NCBI RefSeq assembly: GCF_018449675.1
Contig: NZ_JAAVUZ010000010.1
Span: 48,486-112,485 of the forward strand
Source: Glaciihabitans sp. dw_435
GTDB taxonomy: Bacteria > Actinomycetota > Actinomycetes > Actinomycetales > Microbacteriaceae
Direction of reading: 5' to 3'
DNA length: 64,000 nucleotides
Shown piece by piece: positions 5,736-14,900 of this stretch (the stretch's first letter is position 1; each line of letters starts with the position of its first letter). The notes beneath the pieces were generated by a model. It was not told where the DNA came from. It saw only the letters and a program-made list of their open reading frames with translations, and did no database searches. A program made the position numbers and the translations under genes.

Positions 5736-6545
5736 TCACACCACCCATGCAGTCGGGATTGCCAGTGCGGCCGCGCCCAGGTAGGCGGACCAGGTTGCGC
5801 CGTTCCACTCGAGGCGGATGACGTCGACCGAGTTGGCGGCGGTGGAGAGCGTGATCGGCACCGCGTAGCCGGTTCGTGTGTTCACGATCGTGAGGGTGCG
5901 GGATCCGGTTGCGTCCTGCTGCAGCTCGAGCGTGCAGGAGTACGCGAGGCCGGCGGTGCCGGCGGCGAGGGTCAGCACGACGTTGCCCGTGAGTTTCTGT
6001 AACAGGTAGGTGGATTTGCTCTGCGCCTGTGTGAGGGCCACAGCGCCGGTCCACGTCCCTTGTGCTGCCGTCGCCACGATTGTCTCGTTCTTGGCCGCTA
6101 CAGCGATCGTGGCGGCCTGTCCCGCGGTCGTTGCGTAGGTGCCCGTCTGGGTGACGGCCGCTTGAATCTGTGCGAGCAGCGCGTCACCGAGAGATGTTCC
6201 CGGAATCGGGACCATGGTCGTCGGGTTGACGATGACGAGCTGGTTGAAGTTGAACGGGCCAGAGCCCGCGGGAAGGATCGCGGCCGCGTGGTATTCCCAC
6301 GTGCCGTCGGCCGCGAGGATGTCGATCTGGTAATAGCAGTCGATCGGCAGCGGCAGCAGCTGGAACGGTGTCGAGGGAACGCCAGCGGTGAGAGTGACGG
6401 TGACGGGCGTGCCGCCGATCACCGACGCCCCGTCAACGCGAACAGCGGGGTGATACCCGCGGTACACCTGTGAGGTGATGGTCGCGTTGACGGGGGCTGT
6501 GCCACCGAGGATGTCTTGCAGAGTGGAGAGATTTACGGTGGCCAT
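5736..6545 (-). CDS. Minor tail or fibre-stalk protein (269 aa)
   Basis: Beta-rich and Thr/Ala-rich over the whole length, with a central helical stretch of short A/T-rich repeats (AAVTQTGTYATTAGQAATIAVAAK) as in trimeric fibre stalks. The last 60 residues have a jelly-roll-like pattern (IVNTRTGYAVPITLS, VIRLEWNGATWSAYLG). It lies in the tail-tip part of the late operon. No catalytic motif is seen. Confidence 0.65.
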   Translation of the reverse strand: MATVNLSTLQDILGGTAPVNATITSQVYRGYHPAVRVDGASVIGGTPVTVTLTAGVPSTPFQLLPLPIDCYYQIDILAADGTWEYHAAAILPAGSGPFNFNQLVIVNPTTMVPIPGTSLGDALLAQIQAAVTQTGTYATTAGQAATIAVAAKNETIVATAAQGTWTGAVALTQAQSKSTYLLQKLTGNVVLTLAAGTAGLAYSCTLELQQDATGSRTLTIVNTRTGYAVPITLSTAANSVDVIRLEWNGATWSAYLGAAALAIPTAWVV

Positions 6546-6554
6546 CGGGGATCC

Positions 6555-6626
6555 TTACTGGCAGCTATCGCATTGCAGGTCGTCCATCGGATCTACCGGG
6601 ACGTCGTACTCTTCGGTGGGATCCAC
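6555..6626 (-). CDS. Possible 23-aa peptide ending CDSCQ
   Basis: A GTG-started frame of 23 residues (acidic, ...DLQCDSCQ) fills the gap between two late genes. The CxxC and the tight packing make it plausible. The ribosome site is weak and nothing proves expression. Confidence 0.35.
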   Translation of the reverse strand: MDPTEEYDVPVDPMDDLQCDSCQ

Positions 6627-6632
6627 CAGGTG

Positions 6633-7004
6633 TTACTCGTCGAGGTCGTTCGGGAGGGTGGATACGTCGACGGGGACTCCAGCGGTTGCGGTGCCCGCGT
6701 CGATGGGCTTCGAGGTCGCGCTCTCCACCGCGGCCGCGGTCTTCTTCGTGACGAGGGTGTAGGACGCCTGGCTGACAACGAGGCCGAGCAGCAGCAGCGC
6801 CCACCACGCGGGGATCGGATCGCCGGAGGCTGCGTAGTAGATCACCAGGGCGATCGCGCTGATGAGCAGCGAGACCACCACGGAGACGATCTTGCGCTGC
6901 GGGACCGTCCATCGCGGCTGGTTCACAACGGCGATCGCATACGGCGCGAAGAGGCCGAGCAGCGCGATGATCGCGACGGGGACGGTGGGGATATCAATGT
7001 TCAC
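6633..7004 (-). CDS. Holin candidate with three membrane segments (123 aa)
   Basis: Three hydrophobic stretches (about residues 5-24, 36-60, 65-85) are followed by a charged, Thr/Ala-rich tail. The GTG at 7004 has a near-perfect AAGGAG site 7 bp upstream. It lies two genes from the endolysin in a cluster of membrane proteins, the usual place for a holin, which would release the endolysin through the cytoplasmic membrane. Confidence 0.65.
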   Translation of the reverse strand: MNIDIPTVPVAIIALLGLFAPYAIAVVNQPRWTVPQRKIVSVVVSLLISAIALVIYYAASGDPIPAWWALLLLGLVVSQASYTLVTKKTAAAVESATSKPIDAGTATAGVPVDVSTLPNDLDE

Positions 7005-7008
7005 GGTG

Positions 7009-7398
7009 TTACTCCTTGATGTTGGCCGCGGCACGCAGGGCTGCGAGCTCGTCGGCTGGGATGGTGGCCTCGTTGGGATCGAGGTCGAGACGGTCCATGT
7101 CCATCACGGACGGCAGCGGCATCTCGCCGTGCCGGCCGATTCGGTCCCACCTGAGCAGCTCGTGGAACCAACGGCGGACAATGGCCTTCGTGGTGCGGTC
7201 GCTGCTCTTCAGCGTCGCGATCTCTTTGTCTTGCTCGTCGAGTCGGAGGTACACGCGCTCGAGCTCTTTGGCCATGCGTGCGTCGATGCGTGCGTCGACG
7301 GCGTTCTTGTTCTCCCCGCGACCCTTCACGAATACGAACACAAGGCCAATGAAGGTGACGCAGGTACCGATCAGACCAAGCCATGTTTGAGCGGTCAT
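7009..7398 (-). CDS. Membrane-anchored coiled-coil protein of the lysis cluster (129 aa)
   Basis: One N-terminal membrane segment (about residues 5-25), then a charged helical region (ARIDARMAKELERVYLRLDEQDKEIATLK) that suits a coiled coil, then a soluble tail. It resembles the DUF2746-type proteins next to actinophage lysins. It may be a second holin, an antiholin or a spanin-like factor. Confidence 0.55.
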   Translation of the reverse strand: MTAQTWLGLIGTCVTFIGLVFVFVKGRGENKNAVDARIDARMAKELERVYLRLDEQDKEIATLKSSDRTTKAIVRRWFHELLRWDRIGRHGEMPLPSVMDMDRLDLDPNEATIPADELAALRAAANIKE

Positions 7399-7898
7399 CA
7401 GTCACCCGCCCGCTCATCGAGGGCGGCCCGCCGGGCGACGTGCTCAGCCCGGCGGGTGCGACGCTCCGCACCCAACATGCCGAGCCGCCACGCGGGCAGA
7501 AGACAGAACCCGATGGCGATCGTGGAGACGAAGCCTCGCGTGGGGTCACCGTTGGCGGTGAGTGAAATAAGTGCACCCACGTATGACGAGAGCAACCCGA
7601 TAATCGCTGCCTTGGCGATGACTTCGGGGAGCCACAGGCTCGGGAAGGCGATGCCCAGCAGTGCGAGTAACCCAGCGAGTGCGAACAGCTGCGAGACGGT
7701 GTCGATCATCGAGCTCGGGTAGAACTCTTCGACTGCGGGGACGCCGAAGCGGGCGCCAAGGATCCCGCCGATGATGATGAGGACGTCGTAGAGCGGGAGC
7801 ACGACGCGTTTCAGGCTGCGGTACTTCCATTCATCGGGAGGGATTGCGCCCTTCGCCCAGATGGAAGCGGCCCACACCCGCGCGATGGGGTTCGTCAC
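7398..7898 (-). CDS. Membrane protein of the lysis cluster (166 aa)
   Basis: Four hydrophobic segments (around residues 38-55, 70-90, 92-112, 120-140) and a basic Arg/Ala-rich C-terminus. Its start overlaps nothing and its stop overlaps the ATG of the next gene. It lies between the endolysin and two other membrane proteins. A holin or related lysis protein is likely; which of the three is the actual holin cannot be told. Confidence 0.6.
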   Translation of the reverse strand: MTNPIARVWAASIWAKGAIPPDEWKYRSLKRVVLPLYDVLIIIGGILGARFGVPAVEEFYPSSMIDTVSQLFALAGLLALLGIAFPSLWLPEVIAKAAIIGLLSSYVGALISLTANGDPTRGFVSTIAIGFCLLPAWRLGMLGAERRTRRAEHVARRAALDERAGD

Positions 7899-7903
7899 GG
7901 CGG

Positions 7904-8713
7904 CTAGACCGGGATGCCGTAGGTGGCCCAGACGGCTTTGCCGTCCGCATCTTTGACGACCAGGTGCGCGTCAGCCTGGAACTGAAAGACCCCGTCGGCG
8001 GTGTTGGGTATGCGGTTCGTTCCCGACACAAAGGCGGGGATTATCTTGCCTTTTTTATTGGTAACGAACACGGCGAAGTTGCCGTCGCCGATCTTCTTGA
8101 TGAAGGCCTTGGAGCCGAACTGCTTGGTGCCGAGCTTGGCGATCGGGACGCCCTTGTACTTGATGACTGTCTCACCATCGAACTGGGGCGAAAGGGTGCA
8201 ATCGCCAGACACCATCGTGCCGCCGGTCGGTATGACTTCGCCAGCACGCAGAACTGCCGCGGCCGCGCCCTTCTTCGGGGCGACGACGGTGCGCACGGGC
8301 TTCTTCACGGGTGCGACATAGCCGCCCACATACATGAAGTGATTGGGATCCGCCGCGCCGAACTCCCGTGTAAGGCGGAATCGGGAAGCGTTTTTCAGCA
8401 CCCATGCGGCGCGCGCGCCGGTGAAGTCGGAGATGTCGACGCGCGTTCCCCAGCCATGGGTGGAAAATCCAGCGTCAGCGAGACCGATCGTTGAGGCCTT
8501 GCTGAGGTTGTGCGCTCCGGGGTGGACGTGCATGTCGACCTGAGTCTTGTAGTTCCGGTACCCGCCATCCGGTTTCACGAAACTGATGGTGATGTTTGCC
8601 TCTGCTTTTGCTGCGGCGATCAGGGCTTTCAACGCGGGTGCTGCACTCCGGGCGACTTTCACACCGCCCACTTTGGTTACTTCGAAGATGGTCAGTTTTC
8701 CGTTGGCACTCAC
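7904..8713 (-). CDS. Endolysin: M15-type peptidase fused to a bulb-type lectin domain (269 aa)
   Basis: Residues about 35-130 form a peptidase M15 (VanY-like) domain with the zinc signature S-x-H-G-x-G-x-x-x-D (His86, Asp93 in STHGWGTRVD) and a second His at 125 (PNHFMYVG). It should cut a peptide bond in peptidoglycan stems. A basic linker leads to residues about 160-268 with repeats like GDGNFAVFV and QADAHLVVKDADGKAVWA, the D-mannose-type bulb lectin pattern, probably binding wall glycan. No signal peptide, so it needs a holin. Confidence 0.85.
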   Translation of the reverse strand: MSANGKLTIFEVTKVGGVKVARSAAPALKALIAAAKAEANITISFVKPDGGYRNYKTQVDMHVHPGAHNLSKASTIGLADAGFSTHGWGTRVDISDFTGARAAWVLKNASRFRLTREFGAADPNHFMYVGGYVAPVKKPVRTVVAPKKGAAAAVLRAGEVIPTGGTMVSGDCTLSPQFDGETVIKYKGVPIAKLGTKQFGSKAFIKKIGDGNFAVFVTNKKGKIIPAFVSGTNRIPNTADGVFQFQADAHLVVKDADGKAVWATYGIPV

Positions 8714-8735
8714 GGGTGTCTCCTTAAATGACGAA

Positions 8736-8751
8736 GCCGCCCGGAGGCGGC
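8736..8751 (-). terminator. Short GC hairpin upstream of the endolysin gene
   Basis: GCCGCC and GGCGGC pair around a 4-nt loop in the 61-bp gap between tail gene and endolysin. It could attenuate or separate lysis-gene transcription. The stem is only 6 bp. Confidence 0.35.
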
Positions 8752-8774
8752 GGAAGGGGGTTGAGCGAGGGAGG

Positions 8775-9353
8775 TTATGCGGCCGGGTACGTGGCGGTGA
8801 GGCTGACCTGAACGTTGCCGGTTGTGGCGCCGTACCCGGTGATGAGCCCGGTGGCCTGGGCGAGGGTGGCCGCGAATGTTCCGGGTGCGCCTCCGTTGCC
8901 CTGCCATGCAGCGAACCGGACGTCGAACGGGGGGCGGTAGGGGGCTGCGATCGTCGCGATGCTGTCGTTGCTGTTCCACGCTGACGTCTTTGCGAAGTTG
9001 AGGTTCAGGATGATTGCGCCGGCGGCAACCGACGCGGAAGATCCGATGTCACTCCAGTTGGGCGCCGCGGTCCAGAAGGCCGTCGTTACCCGGGTGAGGT
9101 TCCAGAGCTTCCACCCGGCAGTGGTGCTGATGTACTTCCACGTTGCCTGGGTATCGGCCTGCATCACCTCGAGGCCGGGGAACACATCGCCGGCCGTAAC
9201 CAGGGCTTGGCGCCCAGCCGCGTCCGCGACGTATGCGGTTCCGGATCCGCCCATCTTGGCCATGCGAGAAGCGAGCGCGAGGAATGCCCCCGGGCCGTCG
9301 GGGATGTCCGATCCGTTCGGGTAAGGGAGTTGCGGGGCACCGGTGTTGGGCAT
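8775..9353 (-). CDS. Minor tail protein (192 aa)
   Basis: ATG 9353 overlaps the stop of the gene at 9353-9574. The sequence contains AYVADAAGRQALVTAGDVFPGLEVMQADTQATW-type text (split here), common in tail-tip proteins of actinophages, followed by a beta-rich C-terminus. No enzyme motif; probably a tail-tip or host-binding component. Confidence 0.65.
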   Translation of the reverse strand: MPNTGAPQLPYPNGSDIPDGPGAFLALASRMAKMGGSGTAYVADAAGRQALVTAGDVFPGLEVMQADTQATWKYISTTAGWKLWNLTRVTTAFWTAAPNWSDIGSSASVAAGAIILNLNFAKTSAWNSNDSIATIAAPYRPPFDVRFAAWQGNGGAPGTFAATLAQATGLITGYGATTGNVQVSLTATYPAA

Positions 9354-9574
9354 CAGGTTCCAATCGGGATGATGAGCGGGAGTGCGGGCGGCTGCCAGAT
9401 GGCGAGCGCGGGGCCGAGGGTGTAGAAAGCGCCGGGGATGCTGACGCCTTTGAGGTCGTCGGTGCCGTCGAGGGCGACGAGGATCGGTGTGAGCTGCGTG
9501 ACGGTGCACAGTTTGAGTTGTGCGAATGGTCCCGACATCTCGCGTATGGCGGCGACGCGGTTGGATCTAGCCAT
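9353..9574 (-). CDS. Small tail-region protein (73 aa)
   Basis: Starts MARSNRVAAIREMSGPF and has a hydrophobic, Pro-rich C-terminus. It overlaps the preceding gene by 8 bp and shares bases with the next start, so it is in the translationally coupled tail-tip cluster. No family recognised. Confidence 0.6.
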   Translation of the reverse strand: MARSNRVAAIREMSGPFAQLKLCTVTQLTPILVALDGTDDLKGVSIPGAFYTLGPALAIWQPPALPLIIPIGT

Positions 9575-10655
9575 CGAATTCCTCCTGGCTGCGCGTGGCT
9601 GCGGTCATGTCTCCGGTGAGGAGGTCGAAGCTGAGGGAGTCGATGAAGTGCTGGAAGATCACGGCGGGCTGGGTGTTGATCTTCGGCGTGATGGCACGGA
9701 TGACGTCTCCGCCGTCCAACGCGGGGTTTGCCACGGCGCCGATGGAGAGGGTCTCGGTCGTTCCGAGTACTCGATCGAGAAGGCGGAACGCGGCCGCCAG
9801 TGCTTCGGGGCCGGTAGCGATCGTGGGTGATGCCCACGTGTATGGGATGACGCCGACCTTGGAGGGGTGTCGCGGGTGGGTGGGGTCGGTGACTTGGGCG
9901 ATCTGCTGGGTCCAGAACTGGGATCCGTCGCTGGCGGAGGGACGGACGACAACCGTGTTGTACATCCGGTCCTGGGTTCGTTTACGCGTGGCGGCTTTCA
10001 TCGTTCCGCCGTCGCCGGCTGCGATCGTCCACACCGACTGATCAGTGGTGGAGGGAGCATCCCTGATGGTGAAGGTGCCGTCTCCGTCGAACCGTGCGAC
10101 CGTTCCTCCGTCTCGGCAGAGATCCTTGATGGCGGCGACGCGGTCGGTGTCCCAAACGACGTTGCCGACTTTGCCGGTGTCGGTCGAGATGTCGACCACG
10201 AGCGTGTTGGGTTTGGAGTCGAGGACGATCGCGCGGATGACGTCGACGCGACGCATTGTCGGAGGTGGGGAGTAGGGGCTGAGGAAGTTGGTTCGCGCCA
10301 GCCATGCTCCGTCGTCGGCGAGGGTGCAGCTCACTGTGCCGTCCCCGAAGCTCTGTGATCCGTCGACGAGTCCGCCGGAGAACATGGGCACGAGCTCGGA
10401 GGCACCGCCGAAGTCGATGCCGTGGGTGATCTTCACGTTGGCGCCCGGGGTGATCAGCGAATCGAACTGTGCTGGCGTGGAGGTCAGGGTCAGCGTTGAC
10501 GTGCGCCGCGGCGAGGTACCGTCCGCGACCGACACGGAGCCGGCGGTGATCGGGATCTCTCGCGAGTCGTCACCTGGTGGCGTCACGGTGACGACGGTGA
10601 CGAGGGTCTGAGGCTTGCGGAGCGCCTCTTGGAATCGATCAGATATCGGATACAT
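9567..10655 (-). CDS. Tail-tip / DUF5047-like minor tail protein (362 aa)
   Basis: Starts MYPISDRFQEALRKPQ at 10655, where the codon overlaps the stop of the preceding gene. The length, the beta-rich pattern and the early 'R.PQTLVTVVTVT' motif fit the siphovirus minor tail proteins encoded two genes after the tape measure, which build the tail-tip hub. An internal stretch with FDGDGTFTIRDAPS looks like a late-control/D-protein fold. Confidence 0.65.
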   Translation of the reverse strand: MYPISDRFQEALRKPQTLVTVVTVTPPGDDSREIPITAGSVSVADGTSPRRTSTLTLTSTPAQFDSLITPGANVKITHGIDFGGASELVPMFSGGLVDGSQSFGDGTVSCTLADDGAWLARTNFLSPYSPPPTMRRVDVIRAIVLDSKPNTLVVDISTDTGKVGNVVWDTDRVAAIKDLCRDGGTVARFDGDGTFTIRDAPSTTDQSVWTIAAGDGGTMKAATRKRTQDRMYNTVVVRPSASDGSQFWTQQIAQVTDPTHPRHPSKVGVIPYTWASPTIATGPEALAAAFRLLDRVLGTTETLSIGAVANPALDGGDVIRAITPKINTQPAVIFQHFIDSLSFDLLTGDMTAATRSQEEFDG

Positions 10656-11968
10656 CAGAACCCCGGTCTGCGTTTGTTGATCGCCATGTCGTTCCATGTG
10701 GCGAAGGCGGCTTTTACCTGGTTCCAGGTGGGGAAGTCGGCGGCGAGCTGCGCCCACGACCATCCGTTGTTGGCGACGTCGACGACGGGTGCCTCCACCT
10801 CGACGTAAGGAAGATCGATGTCGCGGTGCGGGTAACGGACGCCGGGCTTCAGCCGCCGCGGTGCGACGTCTCCGATCTGGTAGAAGGCGTACTTGAAATA
10901 CGTCATCCAGTCGGCGGGAATGTTGACCAGGATGGGCACCTGATCACGGAGCAGCTCGAGCACGTCGACCTCTGCTTGCCGCGTGTAGGTGCGGATCTTC
11001 AGCACACCCTCGTCGGATCCGCGGTTGCCGGGGATCGTGGTGAGTGGCTTGGATGAACCGAGGATGTCGTGCCGCGTGGCCGTGGCTTTGTTGACGATCG
11101 GGTCGAAGTCCGTTAGCGATGCGTAGTCCGTTGAAGCGGATGCGATCCGAACGGAGCGCGCGGGCGTAGCAGGATGGATCAGCCAGGCGTCGACGGGGCG
11201 GAGCCAGACCGTGGCGGACTGTTCCTCGAGCGTGGCGATCGTGGCGTACGCCTGGACGCGGATCGCGCCCACGACCATGGCGCCTGCCGGAACTGGGGCT
11301 GGGAGAGGCGCCAGCTGCACTTTTGTCAGGGTGAGCGGCGAGGGCACTGACAGGCTGCCTCCCGTGCCCTTGATGGTGACGGAGCTCTCTCCGATGTCGA
11401 TGGTGAAGGGCTGTGCCGGATTGATGGTCGTGACGTAGAGGGTGTTCCCCGACGTCGCTGTTGCCAGCGACGTGACCGACAGTTTCCCGCTGGTGTCGAC
11501 GTACACAGCGACGGAGTACCCGCCAACGTCTGTGAGCATCACCTGTCGCCCAACCAGCGACGCGATCGTCACCCGGTACTTGCCCGGAGCGACGTCGCGC
11601 GCGATCCACTGGTTGCCGCCGTTGCGTGCTGTGCCGCCAGACACGGTCCACGGCGCGCTCACGGCGGGTCCGTCGGTAGCGGCGGTCCACGCCGCCGTCG
11701 ACGCCCACGTCTCGTTCCACAGGTCGGTGACCGCGGTGGAGTAGGTTGCCGACCACCCGTAGGTGACTGGCACTCCGTAGGGGCATTCAAAGTCGTCGAC
11801 AGGGCGCGAGTCGAACCCCGCCTGCGGCTGTTCCCGCAGCGGGATCTGTTCGCCGTCGACGTTGCGCCACACCGACAGCGTCGACATGACGCTGCCGGCG
11901 GGCGTCGCGACGACGATCCGGGTTCGGGGTGGTGCGTTGGTGGGATCTGCGGTGACGGTGATCGTCAT
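10655..11968 (-). CDS. Distal tail protein-like, follows the tape measure (437 aa)
   Basis: ATG 11968 overlaps the TAA of the tape measure gene (TAATG), so translation is coupled. N-terminal residues 1-85 form an Ig-like domain (MTITVTADPTNAPPRTRIVV). A central beta-sandwich follows, and a C-terminal third resembles a distal-tail ring domain. Gene order (tape measure, then Dit-like, then hub) supports the assignment. The central sandwich may bind sugars. Confidence 0.65.
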   Translation of the reverse strand: MTITVTADPTNAPPRTRIVVATPAGSVMSTLSVWRNVDGEQIPLREQPQAGFDSRPVDDFECPYGVPVTYGWSATYSTAVTDLWNETWASTAAWTAATDGPAVSAPWTVSGGTARNGGNQWIARDVAPGKYRVTIASLVGRQVMLTDVGGYSVAVYVDTSGKLSVTSLATATSGNTLYVTTINPAQPFTIDIGESSVTIKGTGGSLSVPSPLTLTKVQLAPLPAPVPAGAMVVGAIRVQAYATIATLEEQSATVWLRPVDAWLIHPATPARSVRIASASTDYASLTDFDPIVNKATATRHDILGSSKPLTTIPGNRGSDEGVLKIRTYTRQAEVDVLELLRDQVPILVNIPADWMTYFKYAFYQIGDVAPRRLKPGVRYPHRDIDLPYVEVEAPVVDVANNGWSWAQLAADFPTWNQVKAAFATWNDMAINKRRPGF

Positions 11969-14900
11969 TAGTTGTCCTCTCCGCCCTGCAGCTCGACGGT
12001 TTCCCACACGCCGTCGACCTGGATTCGCGCGTCGACGAACTCTTTGAGTCCCACGCCGGTTTTGTTGATGATCTGGACGACGACCTTGCCGTCGTCCCCC
12101 GTCGTCGGCCGCGCGGGCGTGGTGTCTTCGGCGAGGCGCTTGTTGAGGAGCCCGGTGTCGACGACTGACTCCGCGTGGCCAGCCTCTGCAACGCGCACCA
12201 GGGTGCCGCCGGCGCGCGGAAGCACGGTGGCGCCGGCCGCCAGTCCGGGTACGTGAGGGATCTTGCCGATGTGGACATCGATCACGCCGGCCGTGATGGT
12301 CTTCACGTTTGCGGCGAGCTCGTTTATGCCACCGATCGCCCCGTTTATCAGGTCGATGATTCCGTTGATGATGCTGCCAATGAAGCTGACAACTCCAGTG
12401 AAGGCACCCTTGATGACCTTGCCGACACCGTTCTTGCCGAACACCACCCCGAAGGCATCGCCGACGTCACCGATTCGGTCAGAAATGAACTTCGAGACCG
12501 GCTTGACTGTGCTGGTCCAGAAGTCAGCGAAGATGCTGCCGACGGCCGACATAGCGGGGGCGATGTAGGTGTGCCAGAGGATGTTGAAGCCGGCACCCAT
12601 GTTGGAAATCGCGCCATTCACGAAGTCAGCGATGGGCTTGATAAATCCGGTCCAGAACCCATTGACGATTACCCCGATGGCGGCGATTGCCGGAGCCACG
12701 TAGGTATGCCAGAGGATGTTGAACCCGGCACCCATATTGGTAATCGCCCCACCGATGAAGTCAGTGATCGGCTTCACGTAGGTGTTCCACAGCCCCTGCA
12801 CGACCTGGGCGATACCGGCGATCGCCGGAGCCACGTAGGTATGCCACAAGCCACTGAAGACGTCGCCAACGACCGTTATCGCGGCAGATATCCAGTCAGC
12901 CACTGGCTTGATGACGTTTGACCAGAGCCAGTTGAATACCACACCAATGCCCTGGCCCACCGTGGTGAAAAGTGCACCGAATTCGTTCAGCGCCTTGCTG
13001 CTGTCACCAGTCATCACTCCGATCAGCAGATCGATGATGGGGAGCAGGATGGCGGAGATGACATTGGCCAGCCCAGCTATCACGGTGCCGACCACATCGA
13101 ACACGGGAGCCAGGGCAGCGAGCACCGGACCGAGCGGAGCGAGCACGGCAGCCAGCAGACCGAAGACGGGTGTTAGCAGGCCGATCAGGGGGGTGGCGAT
13201 CGCGACCACCGCGCCAAGCAGGGACGACAGAGGCGGAAGCACCGACGAAATGAGCGGCATCAGTGCTTTCACCAGCGCGAGGGCCGGTGGCACTAGCGAG
13301 ATGATCAGGTCCATCAAGGGCGGCAGGAACTTGGTCGCGACATCGGAGATGATCGGGCCGAGCTCGTCGAAGATCGAGATAAGCGCGTCGCCGAGGATGG
13401 GCAGCAGTGGCTGCACGGCGCCAAGGATCGACGACAGGATCGGCGCGAGGATCGATAGGGCGGATCCCAGTACCGGGCCGATCGTGGCGGCCAGGGTCCC
13501 GACGAAGGAACCGAGCGTGCCGAGCGCCGCGGCGATCGCCGGCAGGGCCGGTTCGATACCAGCAAGGCCGGCTTGCAGCCCGGTGAAAAGCGCATCGAGA
13601 CCTGTGGCGAACGCGGGTGAGGAAAGCGCGGAGGCGATGCTGCCGAGCAGAGATCCCACGGCCGAGCCCGCGGTGCCGAGCACGGAGGCGATAGTGGGAG
13701 CCAGGGCGGAGAACATCCCACCGATCGGGCCGAGCGCCGAGCTCAGGCCCTTCACCCCGTCGACGGCTCCACCGAAGATCGTGCCAAGTGCCTTCTGGAA
13801 CGTGGGGCTGTTGACGATTGTCGCGACGGAGCCGAGCGCGCCGGCGAGGATCCCGAGGGCGGTAGAGCCTGAGGACGCGATCCCGCCGAACAGCCCACCG
13901 ATGATGCTGCCGGCGGCGATCGCGATGTTGCCGAGATCTCGGAACCCGTCGAGAGCCAGCTGGATCCAGCCCTGCAGCTGGCCATTCCCGGCCGTCGTCT
14001 GGATGAAGGCATTGAAGTCGCCGGCGACTGTGGAGATCGCCGAAGACAGCTGAGGAAGGAACCCGACTCCGACCGAACTCAGCGTGACCAGACTGGCCAC
14101 GATGGGAGCGATCGCCGGCTTCAGTGCGTCAAGCGCGGAGGCGAAGGTGATGAGGAACGACTGCAGAGCTCCGCCGCTGAGCGACGTCTTGATCGAGTCG
14201 AAGGTCTCGCGCACGAGGCCGCCGAGCGACGTGGCCACGGCACCGAGTCCACCCTGCAGCTGAGGCAGGAGAACACCGCTCACGGCGAGAAGCGAGGTGG
14301 CGAATCCAGCGAAGAAGTTCTCCTGGATGGTTTTGCGAACCTCGGTGAGGCCGTCCCGGACCAGCAGCAACGCGACGACGGCCGCGCGGGCGTTTGGGGT
14401 GAGGCCGGCCATGGCGGCGGCGTAGGCGTCGACGGCGCCGGCACCGCCGGAGCTGGCGGTGTTCACGCCTTCCTGCGCCTGGCGAACCGCATTCTTCGAC
14501 GCGATGACCTTGGCCTGTGCGTCGACGACGGCCTGCTGCGACGCGACGAAGTCCTTTTGGGAATCGGTGACGCGCTGCTGGGCTAGTGCCTGGTCGAGTT
14601 TCGCGTCGACGACCCCCTGCACGGCATCCTTGACGGCGTCCTGAGCGTCGGCGATGTCACGCTGGCCACGGATGACCGCGGCCGCGGCATCGGCCGCGGC
14701 CTGCTGTGCGTCGGTGATGCCATCCTGCGAGGCGGCGACCTGGTCGTTGGCCCGCACGATGTTCTGCTGCGCGGCCACAACAGCGTCAGAACCCTCGACA
14801 CCTGCGGCGTCAGAGGCGGCTTTCGCGCTGGTCAGGTCGTTGACGTGGGTGGTCTGTTCGGCCAGAGACTGCTTGGCCTTATCCAGCTGCAGCTGCGCGA

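Noticed and set aside
12908..14053. Long plus-strand open frame inside the tape measure gene
   Set aside because: It is antisense to a clear tape measure gene, has a skewed Ser/Pro/Arg composition and no family features.
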